From positions 1,922,001 through 1,986,000 of the forward strand of contig OZ257136.1 in the NCBI GenBank assembly GCA_965278995.1: a stretch of 64,000 nt of DNA. The letters run 5' to 3'. This document shows, in pieces, positions 50,617-59,297 of this stretch. Under the pieces are notes generated by a model that had not been told where the DNA came from, searched no databases, and saw nothing but the letters and a program-made list of their open reading frames with translations. A program made the position numbers and the translations under genes. This stretch comes from JADJYF01 sp965278995 (GTDB lineage Bacteria > Pseudomonadota > Gammaproteobacteria > Ga0077536). Position 1 is the first letter of the stretch; each line of letters starts with the position of its first letter.

Positions 50617-51288
50617 ATGTCGAACAAACCGCCCCGTTCCAGCCCCGAATCCGCCGATCGCCGGCGCTTTCTGGCACATGGCGCGCAGGCGGCCGGCGCC
50701 GTCAGTCTGGTTGGTTTTCTGCTCGGCACGTATGGTGAGCAGGCGCGTTCCGGCCCGATTTCCGCCCTGCGTCCACCCGGCGCCATCGCCGAAGAAGATT
50801 TTCTCGGTGCCTGTGTTCGTTGCGGATTGTGCGTACGTGATTGTCCTTTCGATACGCTACGGTTGGCCCGTTACGGCGAACCGCTCGCGACTGGCACACC
50901 CTATTTTGTCGCTCGCGAAATTCCCTGCGAAATGTGCGAGGACATCCCCTGCGCGAAAGCCTGCCCGACCGATGCGCTGACGAAGACGCTGACCGACATT
51001 CGCGATGCCGACATGGGCGTCGCCGTCGTAACTGGCATCGATACCTGTTACAGCATTACCGGCGTCGGTCATTGCCAAGCCTGCTACATGGCCTGCCCGA
51101 TCAAGGACGTCGCCATCACCATGGAGATGAAACAGGACAAAGGGCGCGTGTACTGGGAACCGACCGTACACCGCGAAGCCTGCACTGGCTGCGGCAAGTG
51201 CGAGAAGGACTGCATCCTGGCCGAAGCCGCCATCAAGGTGCTGCCACGCGCACTGGTTCGTCACGATATCGGTCACGACATCGCGTGA
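50617..51288 (+). CDS. napG: NapG/MauM-type periplasmic ferredoxin
   Basis: The protein has 223 residues. SADRRRFLAHGAQAAGAVSL is a Tat signal. Four [4Fe-4S] cysteine groups are seen: CVRCGLCVRDCP, CEMCEDIPCAKACP, CQACYMACP and CTGCGKCEKDC. In the nitrate reductase system NapGH oxidises menaquinol/ubiquinol and passes electrons to the periplasm. No napA, napB, napC, napD or napF is found in this window, so the electron acceptor is open. It is followed 22 bases later by napH. Confidence 0.93.
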   Translation: MSNKPPRSSPESADRRRFLAHGAQAAGAVSLVGFLLGTYGEQARSGPISALRPPGAIAEEDFLGACVRCGLCVRDCPFDTLRLARYGEPLATGTPYFVAREIPCEMCEDIPCAKACPTDALTKTLTDIRDADMGVAVVTGIDTCYSITGVGHCQACYMACPIKDVAITMEMKQDKGRVYWEPTVHREACTGCGKCEKDCILAEAAIKVLPRALVRHDIGHDIA

Positions 51289-51310
51289 GCGGTCAGTCCC
51301 GCGTCACGCA

Positions 51311-52162
51311 ATGACGGCGACAACGACGGCGACTCCGCCACGCCGCTGGTGGCGGCATCATCAATGGCTGTTGGCGCGACGTACGGTCCAGTTCGGGATC
51401 CTCGGCTTGTTCCTGCTTGGTCCCTGGTACGGCATCTGGTGGGCTAAGGGCAATCTGGCCTCCAGCACCTGGTTCGGGCTCGTCCCGCTGACCGATCCTT
51501 ACATCGCGCTGCAGTCGGCGCTCGCGCGTGGCACCCTGCCCCGTACTGCACTGATCGGTGCCGCACTGTGTATTGCTTTCTACTGGCTGGTCGGCGGGCG
51601 GGTGTATTGCTCGTGGGTGTGCCCGGTAAATGTCATCACCGATGCCGCACACTGGTGCCGCGAACGCCTGCATCTGCCGCCCGGCTGGCGTCCGAAACGC
51701 TCCTTGCGCCACTGGTTGCTGGTGATGACGCTGGTGGTCGCGGCGGTAACCGGCAGCATCGCCTGGGAACTGGTCAACCCGGTCACCATGGTGCAACGCG
51801 CGCTGGTCTTCGGCATGGGCCTGGCCTGGCTGGTCATCGCTGCGGTGTTCCTGTTCGACCTGCTGGTCAGCCGACGTGGCTGGTGCGGACACCTGTGCCC
51901 AGTGGGTGCGTTCTACGGTCTTCTCGGGCATACCTCACCGCTCCGCATCGCCGCACATGCGCGCGAGGACTGCACGGATTGCGGATTGTGTTTCGAGGTC
52001 TGCCCGGAGCCACACGTGATCACGCCGGCACTCCGTGGCAGCGGAGCGGATACGCGCCTGGTGGTGTCCGGTGACTGTACCAATTGCGGGCGATGCATCG
52101 ATGTGTGCGACGATCGCGTGTTCAAATTCACCCAACGTTACGGCTACCGCGAACCGCAATGA
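51311..52162 (+). CDS. napH: NapH-type membrane ferredoxin/quinol dehydrogenase subunit
   Basis: The protein has 283 residues. Four transmembrane segments are visible (TVQFGILGLFLLGPWYGIWW, ALIGAALCIAFYWLVGG, LLVMTLVVAAVTGSIAW and ALVFGMGLAWLVIAAVFLF). Cytoplasmic CxxxCP motifs (VYCSWVCPVN, RGWCGHLCPVGAFYGL) and two C-terminal ferredoxin clusters (CTDCGLCFEVCP, CTNCGRCIDVC) are typical of NapH. It anchors the NapG ferredoxin. Its stop overlaps the start of the lytic transglycosylase gene as ATGA. Confidence 0.93.
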   Translation: MTATTTATPPRRWWRHHQWLLARRTVQFGILGLFLLGPWYGIWWAKGNLASSTWFGLVPLTDPYIALQSALARGTLPRTALIGAALCIAFYWLVGGRVYCSWVCPVNVITDAAHWCRERLHLPPGWRPKRSLRHWLLVMTLVVAAVTGSIAWELVNPVTMVQRALVFGMGLAWLVIAAVFLFDLLVSRRGWCGHLCPVGAFYGLLGHTSPLRIAAHAREDCTDCGLCFEVCPEPHVITPALRGSGADTRLVVSGDCTNCGRCIDVCDDRVFKFTQRYGYREPQ

Positions 52163-53982
52163 TCCCATCGTGCTCCGCGCGCCGCTGGCTGGTCGCGTTG
52201 TTGTGCTACACGCCGTTGGCTCTCGCCACGGTCGAAGTGCCGGTCAACATACCCTATGTGCTGGTGCGCAATGCCCTTGCCGAACGCATTTTCACGCAGG
52301 CGGACGAAAGCATCCAGGTGCTTACTGACAGCAGTCGCTGCAACAGCCTGGTCTTGTCGCAGCCGCGCATCGAGAGCAGCGGCGATGGCTACATGCGCGT
52401 GCTCGTCCGCCTGGTTGCGCATGGCGGTACGCCACTGGGACAGAGCTGCATACTGCCGTTCGACTGGGCCGGTACGATTGAACTGCGCGAAACTGCGTTC
52501 ATTGCTGCTGAACCATACGCCGTCGCTTTCCGTATCGCCGACTCCAATCTGCTCGACGAGAGTGGTGTACGCGCAAGTGTCCCTGGCGTGCTCTGGAACT
52601 GGATTAAGCAATACGTTCATCCGCAACTGGAAGCGTTTACGTTCGATCTGTCGCCGCTGTTCGACGGCACGCGCGAGCTGTTGACCAACGCGGTGCAGAC
52701 AACCCCGGACGCGATCGCGATCAGTCGCGACTCGCTGCGGCTGGCGAGTGCCACGCCAGCCGCCACCGCGCTCAGCACGGTCATCGCTTTCGAGCCGCCG
52801 TATGTTCCGGCGGCACCGCTCGACGTAACACCGGCCGCTCCGCTGAGTGCGGAGCAACTCGCTGCGTGGGACGCCGCCTGGCAGGCATGGGATGCATTCG
52901 CCACCTGGACAATCAAACGCCTGGGCAGCACTGCCGGAGACGAACTGCGCTCTGCCCTGCTCGAAACCCTGGTCGAGGCCCGTTACGAATTGCGCGATGC
53001 GCTGGCCAGCCCGACACGCGCGGCCGATCCGATACGCACGCTGTTTCGCAGCACCTGGACGCGCCTCGCACCGCTGGTCCCGCAAGCCGCGTCGACGGTC
53101 AGCGGCATCGATGCTCTGCGCTATGTGGTGTTTGTCAGCGCCGGCGATGCGCTGAGCGCGCTGGATTCCGCTGTCGGGCCTGTCGGTCTGCAACTCGATC
53201 AAGCCACACTGCAGAGTCTGGCCCGGGCGCTGCTGCCGAGCGTCGCGGCCGAAGACCTTACGTACGATACAGCCGTCGATGCCGACTTGCGTGCGCTGTT
53301 CGGCTTCCCTTCAGTGCTCGAGGTTCCTGCACAGTTCGAGCCTGTTACCCTGTGGAAATGGCTGTTTCGCGAGGCCCTGGCCGCGACTGCCGATGCGACA
53401 CTGCTGGCCAAACTGAATCGTTGGGTGCCGGGCACCGACGACCTGGCCAGTTACATTGCCAGTATGGAAACGCTGCTCCGCGATATCGCCAGCGGCGAGA
53501 GTAAACGCGGCAAGGTCCAGGCGCCGTACACAAATGTCTACGGTACGCTGTTGCGCGCCACTGCCTGGCAGGAAACCTGCTGGCGCCAGTATGTCGAGAA
53601 ACGCGGCGCGATCGTGCCGCTGCGTTCGAGTGCGGGCTCTATCGGTGTCATGCAGATCAACAAACATGTATGGCGCGGTGTCTACGCCGTCGACCAGCTC
53701 GAGCGTGATGTCGCTTACAACGCGCGCGCCGGCAACGAAATTCTCGTGCACTATCTGGTCGACTACGCGATCACGAAAAAAGAACACGAGTCGAGCGGCG
53801 ACATCCACAATCTGGCTCGGGCAGCTTACGCCGTCTACAACGGTGGTCCGCGGCATCTTCGCCGCTATCGCGATCCGAAAGAGAAAGCCTCACTCAAAGC
53901 CATTGATCAGGCTTTCTGGACCAAATATCAGCGAATGCGTGACCAGGGTCCCGAAGCCGTCAAGAGCTGCTTCGGCTCGTGA
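52159..53982 (+). CDS. Secreted protein with C-terminal lytic transglycosylase (SLT) domain
   Basis: The protein has 607 residues. The ATG overlaps the napH stop. It has a signal peptide (WLVALLCYTPLALA). Residues ~25-430 form a large uncharacterised helical region. The last ~150 residues are an SLT domain with catalytic Glu472 in ATAWQETCWRQY, the GSIGVMQINKHVWRG motif and AAYAVYNGGPRHLRRYR. SLT enzymes cleave peptidoglycan glycan strands to 1,6-anhydro products. Being translationally coupled to napGH is unexpected. It is convergent with pdxH, only 7 bases from it. Confidence 0.87.
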   Translation: MIPSCSARRWLVALLCYTPLALATVEVPVNIPYVLVRNALAERIFTQADESIQVLTDSSRCNSLVLSQPRIESSGDGYMRVLVRLVAHGGTPLGQSCILPFDWAGTIELRETAFIAAEPYAVAFRIADSNLLDESGVRASVPGVLWNWIKQYVHPQLEAFTFDLSPLFDGTRELLTNAVQTTPDAIAISRDSLRLASATPAATALSTVIAFEPPYVPAAPLDVTPAAPLSAEQLAAWDAAWQAWDAFATWTIKRLGSTAGDELRSALLETLVEARYELRDALASPTRAADPIRTLFRSTWTRLAPLVPQAASTVSGIDALRYVVFVSAGDALSALDSAVGPVGLQLDQATLQSLARALLPSVAAEDLTYDTAVDADLRALFGFPSVLEVPAQFEPVTLWKWLFREALAATADATLLAKLNRWVPGTDDLASYIASMETLLRDIASGESKRGKVQAPYTNVYGTLLRATAWQETCWRQYVEKRGAIVPLRSSAGSIGVMQINKHVWRGVYAVDQLERDVAYNARAGNEILVHYLVDYAITKKEHESSGDIHNLARAAYAVYNGGPRHLRRYRDPKEKASLKAIDQAFWTKYQRMRDQGPEAVKSCFGS

Positions 53983-53989
53983 TCTACAG

Positions 53990-54577
53990 TCAGGGATAGA
54001 GTCGTTGCTGCGACCAGCCGTCGCCCTCGCGCTCGAAGCAATGGCGTTCGTGCAGTCGAAACGGGCGTTGTTCCCAGAACTCGATGCGTTCGGGCACGAC
54101 TCGGAAGCCGGACCAGAACTCCGGTCGTGGCACGCGCCCGATGGCGAAGGTTGCTGCATAGCGGGCAACCCGGGCTTCCAGCTTGAAGCGGCCTTCCAGC
54201 GGCGCCGATTGTTTCGATGCCCACGCACCGATCTGCGAATCTCGCGGACGCGACGCGAAATACGCATCGGCCTCGGTCTCGTCGACCAGTGTCGCCAGCC
54301 CTTCGATACGCACCTGACGAGTCATCGACTTCCAATGCAGACATAGCGCGACCCATGGATTGACTGCAATGTCGCGAGCCTTACGACTGCCGAGATTGGT
54401 GTAGAAAACGAAGCCTTGCGCATCGATGCCGCGCAGCAATACCAGACGCAACGACGGCCGGCCATCTGCGCCGACTGTCGCTACCGACATCGAGGCAGGC
54501 TCGAGTTCATCGGCGCCGCGCGCCGTGGCCTCAGCCAGCCAGATGCCGACCAGTGCTATCGGATCGTCCGAAGTCAT
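53990..54577 (-). CDS. pdxH: Pyridoxamine 5'-phosphate oxidase
   Basis: The protein has 195 residues from MTSDDPIALVGIWLAEA; a longer form from 54646 would overlap purA by 47 bases. FVFYTNLGSRKARDIAVNP, HWKSMTRQVRIEG and RPRDSQIGAWASKQS are FMN-binding signatures of PdxH, and it ends with REGDGWSQQRLYP, the family C-terminus. It oxidises pyridoxamine/pyridoxine 5'-phosphate to pyridoxal phosphate in the cytoplasm. It lies 22 bases downstream of purA. Confidence 0.96.
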   Translation of the reverse strand: MTSDDPIALVGIWLAEATARGADELEPASMSVATVGADGRPSLRLVLLRGIDAQGFVFYTNLGSRKARDIAVNPWVALCLHWKSMTRQVRIEGLATLVDETEADAYFASRPRDSQIGAWASKQSAPLEGRFKLEARVARYAATFAIGRVPRPEFWSGFRVVPERIEFWEQRPFRLHERHCFEREGDGWSQQRLYP

Positions 54578-54599
54578 GGCGGCAATCAGCGTGTCCGGC

Positions 54600-55916
54600 T
54601 CAACCGAAAGGGTGGCGAAGAATAATCGTATCAGCGCGATCAGCACCGGTCGAAACGATATCTATCGGCGTCTCGGCGATATCGGCAATGCGCTCGAGAT
54701 AAGCGCGCGCGTTTTGCGGCAGTTCGTTCCACTCGCGCACGCCGACCGTCGATGAACTCCAGCCCGGCAGCGCTTCGTATATCGGCTTCACTTCGGCCAT
54801 CGCCTCGGCCCCGGTCGGAATTGCTTGCACGCGACCGGCCGCCGTTTCGTAGCCGACACAGATGCGGATCTCGTCGAGCCCGTCGAGGACGTCGAGCTTG
54901 GTCACGCACAGACCGGAGACGCTGTTCAGCTGCTGCGAGCGGCGCAGTGCGACGGCATCGAACCAGCCACAACGACGCGGTCTGCCCGTCGTCGCACCGA
55001 ACTCATGTCCACGCCGGGCCAGATGTTCGCCCATTTCGTCGAATAGTTCCGTCGGGAATGGACCGGAGCCGACCCGCGTGGTGTAAGCCTTGGTGATGCC
55101 GAGCACATAGTCGAAAACGCACGGGCCGGTGCCAGTGCCGGTAGCCGCAAAGCCGGCAGTCGTGTTTGACGATGTCACGTACGGATAGGTGCCGTGATCG
55201 ACATCGAGCAGAGTGCCCTGCGCACCTTCATAAAGTACGTTCGCGCTGCGCTGATGATGCTGATAAAGGATCTCCGTCACATCACCGACCATGGAACCGA
55301 TAAGGTCGGCATCCGCCATCTGTTGATCGAGGATCTGCTGAAAATCGAGTGTATCGGCCCGATAGTAATTGGCCAGTACAAAATTGTGATAGTCGAGGAC
55401 TTCGCCAAGTTTGGCCGCGAAGCGCTCGCGATGCATGAGGTCACCGACACGCAGCGCGCGGCGCGCCGCTTTATCCTCATAGGCAGGTCCGATGCCGCGC
55501 CCTGTTGTGCCGATAGCGTGTGCGCCGCGGGCTTTCTCGCGCGCCTGATCGAGTGCGACGTGATAAGGGAGGATCAGCGGGCAGGCATCGCTCAGGATCA
55601 ATCGCTCGCGCGCCGGCACGCCACGGGCCTCGAGCATGTTGATCTCTTCGATGAAAGCCTGCGGTGAAACCACCACGCCGTTGCCGATCAGGCATTCGAC
55701 GTGATCGCGCAGGATGCCCGACGGGATGAGATGCAACACGGTTTTCTCACCGTCAATGACGACCGTGTGTCCAGCGTTGTGCCCGCCTTGAAAACGTACG
55801 ACCGCGTCGACCCTATCGGTCAACATGTCGACGACTTTGCCCTTACCCTCGTCACCCCACTGGGTGCCGACAACGATCACTGATTTACCCAAGCTGTCCC
55901 CCGTCACAACGGTCAC
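54600..55916 (-). CDS. purA: Adenylosuccinate synthetase
   Basis: The protein has 438 residues. GTQWGDEGKGKVVDML is the GTP-binding P-loop signature, GAQGTLLDVDHGTYPYVTSS is the second signature, and GRPRRCGWFDAVALR follows. It converts IMP, aspartate and GTP to adenylosuccinate in AMP synthesis. HisZ is encoded 6 bases upstream; the hisZ-purA order is a common gammaproteobacterial arrangement. No odd residue was noticed. Confidence 0.98.
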   Translation of the reverse strand: MTVVTGDSLGKSVIVVGTQWGDEGKGKVVDMLTDRVDAVVRFQGGHNAGHTVVIDGEKTVLHLIPSGILRDHVECLIGNGVVVSPQAFIEEINMLEARGVPARERLILSDACPLILPYHVALDQAREKARGAHAIGTTGRGIGPAYEDKAARRALRVGDLMHRERFAAKLGEVLDYHNFVLANYYRADTLDFQQILDQQMADADLIGSMVGDVTEILYQHHQRSANVLYEGAQGTLLDVDHGTYPYVTSSNTTAGFAATGTGTGPCVFDYVLGITKAYTTRVGSGPFPTELFDEMGEHLARRGHEFGATTGRPRRCGWFDAVALRRSQQLNSVSGLCVTKLDVLDGLDEIRICVGYETAAGRVQAIPTGAEAMAEVKPIYEALPGWSSSTVGVREWNELPQNARAYLERIADIAETPIDIVSTGADRADTIILRHPFG

Positions 55917-55922
55917 TGTATG

Positions 55923-57107
55923 TCATGAAATATCGTCGAGCTGCCAGGATCCGCTGCTGTTGACGAGTTCCTGGTCGCATTCGAGTTCGCGCGCGCCGCC
56001 AATCTGGTCCGGCAACGCCTGCACTACGGTATAACCTGCCGCACGATAATCGCGGATGACGGCGAGCAGTTCAGGCGCCGAGCCGGACGGTGCAAAAATG
56101 CGCGGCAGGCTCGCGATCGCGCTCCGTCCGAGCGCAGCCAGCACTTTCAGATCCGTGCTGAATCCGGTTGCCGCGCGAGCCCGGCCAAACGCCTGACCAA
56201 TATTGTCGTACCGCCCGCCCCAGGCAATCGCCCGGCCTGCGTCCGGAGTATACGCCGCGAACATGATGCCGGTGTGATAGCGATAGCCGCGCAGTTCGGC
56301 GAAATCGAGGTGCAGATCGGCACCCGCCACGCGATCGCGGATCCGCAGAACAAGGTGCTGAACATCGTCGAGCGCCTGACCGACAGCAGGTGGCGCGCCG
56401 GCCAGCGCAGTCCGTGCCTGCGCGAGTACCCGGTCGTCGCCATTCAGCTCGAGCAAGGCCTGCAAATGGCGTCTCACCTGCGTCGGCGCATCGGCCAACG
56501 TCAGTTCCTCGGCCAGTCCGCTGGCGTCTTTCATCAGCAGACATTCGAGCAGACGCGATTCCTGGCTGCGTTCAAAACCAGCATCGACGCAGATCGCCCG
56601 AAACAGGCCCATGTGCCCGATTTCGAGCGTAATGCGCGAGACGTCGGCCGCATTCAGCACTTCGAGCAATAGCGCGACGATTTCTGCATCGGCTTCGATG
56701 CCGGCATAGCCGTACAGCTCCGCGCCGATCTGCAACGGGTTGCGCGAGCCGGCGAATTTGTCCGGCAAGGTATGTACGACCGGACCGATGTAGCACAGAC
56801 GCTGCGGTGCCAATGACGGCAACCGATGCGCGTCGATGCGTGCGACCTGCGGCGTCATATCCGCGCGTATTCCCATCATGCGACCGGTCAGTTGATCGGT
56901 CATCTTGAACGTCTGCAGGTCGAGATCCTCGCCGATGCCGGAAAGCAGCGAATCGAGATACTCGATGAGTGGCGGAATGACGAGTTCGTAGCCCCAGCGC
57001 TCGAACAGGGTCAGCAGTCTCCGGCGCATTTCTTCCAGCGCGCGCGCATGCGGCGGCAGCACTTCGTCGACGCCGTCGGGCAGTAACCAGCGCTTGCTGT
57101 CAGGCAT
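55923..57107 (-). CDS. hisZ: ATP phosphoribosyltransferase regulatory subunit
   Basis: The protein has 394 residues with a class II histidyl-tRNA synthetase-like fold. RWLLPDGVDEVLPPHARALE, MGIRADMTPQVARIDAHRL and GRYDNIGQAFGRARAATGFS are typical of HisZ. The anticodon-binding domain of true HisRS is missing. HisZ allosterically controls the short HisG; hisG is not in this window. It is directly upstream of purA. Confidence 0.95.
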   Translation of the reverse strand: MPDSKRWLLPDGVDEVLPPHARALEEMRRRLLTLFERWGYELVIPPLIEYLDSLLSGIGEDLDLQTFKMTDQLTGRMMGIRADMTPQVARIDAHRLPSLAPQRLCYIGPVVHTLPDKFAGSRNPLQIGAELYGYAGIEADAEIVALLLEVLNAADVSRITLEIGHMGLFRAICVDAGFERSQESRLLECLLMKDASGLAEELTLADAPTQVRRHLQALLELNGDDRVLAQARTALAGAPPAVGQALDDVQHLVLRIRDRVAGADLHLDFAELRGYRYHTGIMFAAYTPDAGRAIAWGGRYDNIGQAFGRARAATGFSTDLKVLAALGRSAIASLPRIFAPSGSAPELLAVIRDYRAAGYTVVQALPDQIGGARELECDQELVNSSGSWQLDDIS

Positions 57108-57223
57108 GGTCTATCTCACCGGGTATAAGGAATACGCCGCCAGCCAGGACAGCGAACCGGGCGTCGGCAGGGTCGCGCGTCAGGCAGCCCGGCTGCGGTC
57201 AGCACGGTCTGCGTGTAGCGTTC

Positions 57224-58084
57224 TCAACCGCCCCCTGCTTTACCGAAATACTTGAAGAAATCTGAGCTGGGGTCGAGCAGCAGAACGTCGCTTCGGCCCT
57301 TGAAACTCGACTTGTACGCATTCAGGCTGCGATAGAACGCATAGAATTCGGGGCTTCGATTGTAGGCGCTGGCATAGACCTCGGAAGCCTTGGCATCGCC
57401 AGCACCACGCACGATTTCCGCATCTCGATAGGCATTGGCAGAAATGATGGTGCGTTGCCTGTCGGCGTCAGCGCGAATCGTGATGGCTTCTTTCTCACCG
57501 CGGGCGCGGAATTCGCGCGCCACCCGTGAGCGTTCCGAGCGCATGCGCTCATAGACATTGCTGCTGACTTCGGCCGGCAAATCGATACGCTTCAAGCGCA
57601 CGTCGACAATTTCCATGCCGAAATCGCGGCCCCGCTCGTTGGCGGTACGCGTGACGATTTCCATGATCTTGCCACGTTCGCCTGAGACGACTTCCTGCAC
57701 GGTACGCTTGCCAAACTCGCTGCGCAGGCTGTCGTTCACTTTCTGATACAGCAGCAGGCCGGCGCGTCGGGCGTCGCCACCGGTCGACTTGTAGAACTGT
57801 ACGACGTCGGAAATACGCCAGCGGGCGAACGAGTCGACTATGACGTCTTTTTTCTCGCCGGTCAGAAACCGCTGCGGTTCGGCGTCTATGGTCTGCAGGC
57901 GACTGTCGAATGTGCGGACGTTCTGCAGGATTGGCACCATGAAATGCAGGCCCGGTGAGAAATCCGAACGCCGGATTTCACCGAGGCGGAACATGATCGC
58001 ATGCTCATATTCGTAAACGCGGAACGTGCAGGTATACAGAACCACCGCGATGACGGCGAGAACGAGTGCAATGCGTGCTGCCAT
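57224..58084 (-). CDS. hflC: HflC, inner-membrane SPFH protein regulating FtsH
   Basis: The protein has 286 residues from MAARIALVLAVIAVVLYTC, an ATG one base after the hflK stop. The N-terminal transmembrane helix is followed by the SPFH domain (EYEHAIMFRLGEIRRSDFSP) and helical ARANA-like repeats (ARGEKEAITIRADADRQRT). With HflK it forms the large periplasmic ring around FtsH. DUF2065, often found after hflC in related genomes, is absent from the 116-base gap before hisZ. Confidence 0.96.
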   Translation of the reverse strand: MAARIALVLAVIAVVLYTCTFRVYEYEHAIMFRLGEIRRSDFSPGLHFMVPILQNVRTFDSRLQTIDAEPQRFLTGEKKDVIVDSFARWRISDVVQFYKSTGGDARRAGLLLYQKVNDSLRSEFGKRTVQEVVSGERGKIMEIVTRTANERGRDFGMEIVDVRLKRIDLPAEVSSNVYERMRSERSRVAREFRARGEKEAITIRADADRQRTIISANAYRDAEIVRGAGDAKASEVYASAYNRSPEFYAFYRSLNAYKSSFKGRSDVLLLDPSSDFFKYFGKAGGG

Positions 58085-58085
58085 G

Positions 58086-59231
58086 TCAGCGCACCTCGCG
58101 CGCGCGATTGCTGCGTCTTTCGAGCAGACTGCCTTCGATTTCAGGTGCGTAAGGTACGTTGTCGGTAGTGGCGTCATCACCCGCCCGCGGCGCAGGGATC
58201 GCGCCGGCTTTCTCGAGCAGTTTGTCCATCGGGATATACATGAGGTTATTGCTGTTCTTGCTGTCGATGACAACTTTGCTGGTGACCGACATCACTTCTT
58301 CCATGGCCTCGAGGTATAGACGCGTGCGCGTCACTTCTGGTGCTTTTTCGTACTCCGACTGGAGCTGCGAGAAGCGCTGAGCTTCGCCTTCTGCCTGCGC
58401 TATCACACGTTCCCTGTAAGCGTCTGCCTCCAGGCCGATACGTGCACCTTCACCAGCGGCACGCTCGACCACCTCGTTGCGATAAGCTTCGGCTTCGTTA
58501 ATCTTCCGTTGCAGGTCTTCGCGCGCCTTGATGGCGTCGTCGAACGAAGCTTTGACCTCTTCCGGCGGTTTGGCGGGCTGCATGTTCACGCTGGTGACTT
58601 CGATGCCGGAATCGTAGGAATCCAGGATCTGCTGCAGCAAGGTCTGTGCCGAGGTCGCAATTTCCGCGCGACCCTCAGTGATCACGAAATCGAGTTTGCT
58701 CTGTCCGATGATGTCGCGAATCGCCGATTCCGTGACCCTTTGCACCGAGACATCGGGGTCGGCAATGCGGAACAGATAAGACTGCGCGTCCTTAATGCGG
58801 TACTGCACGGCCAGTTCAACTTCGACGATGTTTTCGTCGCCGCTCAGCATCGCGGTTTGCGCGGTCAACGTCTGAATGCGTTCGACATTGACTTTGATGA
58901 CATCTTCTATCGGGCGCGGAAAGCGGATGTGCGGTCCGGGCTGCAGCGTCGCGACGTAGCGGCCGAAACGCATCACCACACCACGTTCGGCGGGATCGAT
59001 GCGGTAAACGACTTCCCAGGTCAACAAGGCGAACGCGAGCACCCCGATGACGACCCAGACCAGTGCGTTGTCGCCGGAGCCGGTGCCTTGCGGACGCGGG
59101 CGGCTGCCGAACAGGCCGCTCAGCTTCTCCTGCATCTTGCGTACGACTTCGTCGAGATCAGGTGGGCCCTGATTATTGCGTCGGTTCCCCCAGGGGTCGC
59201 GATCGTTGCCGTCTGGATCATTCCAGGCCAT
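58086..59231 (-). CDS. hflK: HflK, inner-membrane SPFH protein regulating FtsH
   Basis: The protein has 381 residues. A Gly/Asp/Asn/Pro-rich cytoplasmic N-terminus (NDPDGNDRDPWGNRRNNQGP) precedes a single transmembrane helix (NALVWVVIGVLAFALLTWEV). The SPFH domain has PAERGVVMRFGRYVATLQPG, and the coiled region includes EAYRNEVVERAAGEGARIG. It pairs with HflC, whose gene follows with a one-base gap, and is preceded by hflX. Confidence 0.96.
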   Translation of the reverse strand: MAWNDPDGNDRDPWGNRRNNQGPPDLDEVVRKMQEKLSGLFGSRPRPQGTGSGDNALVWVVIGVLAFALLTWEVVYRIDPAERGVVMRFGRYVATLQPGPHIRFPRPIEDVIKVNVERIQTLTAQTAMLSGDENIVEVELAVQYRIKDAQSYLFRIADPDVSVQRVTESAIRDIIGQSKLDFVITEGRAEIATSAQTLLQQILDSYDSGIEVTSVNMQPAKPPEEVKASFDDAIKAREDLQRKINEAEAYRNEVVERAAGEGARIGLEADAYRERVIAQAEGEAQRFSQLQSEYEKAPEVTRTRLYLEAMEEVMSVTSKVVIDSKNSNNLMYIPMDKLLEKAGAIPAPRAGDDATTDNVPYAPEIEGSLLERRSNRAREVR

Positions 59232-59297
59232 TGATTTCTCTTAGCTCGGTGCGGTTCTGGGTGAGGACCGCGATTGTACGGGGGGTGTCACTCGGGT

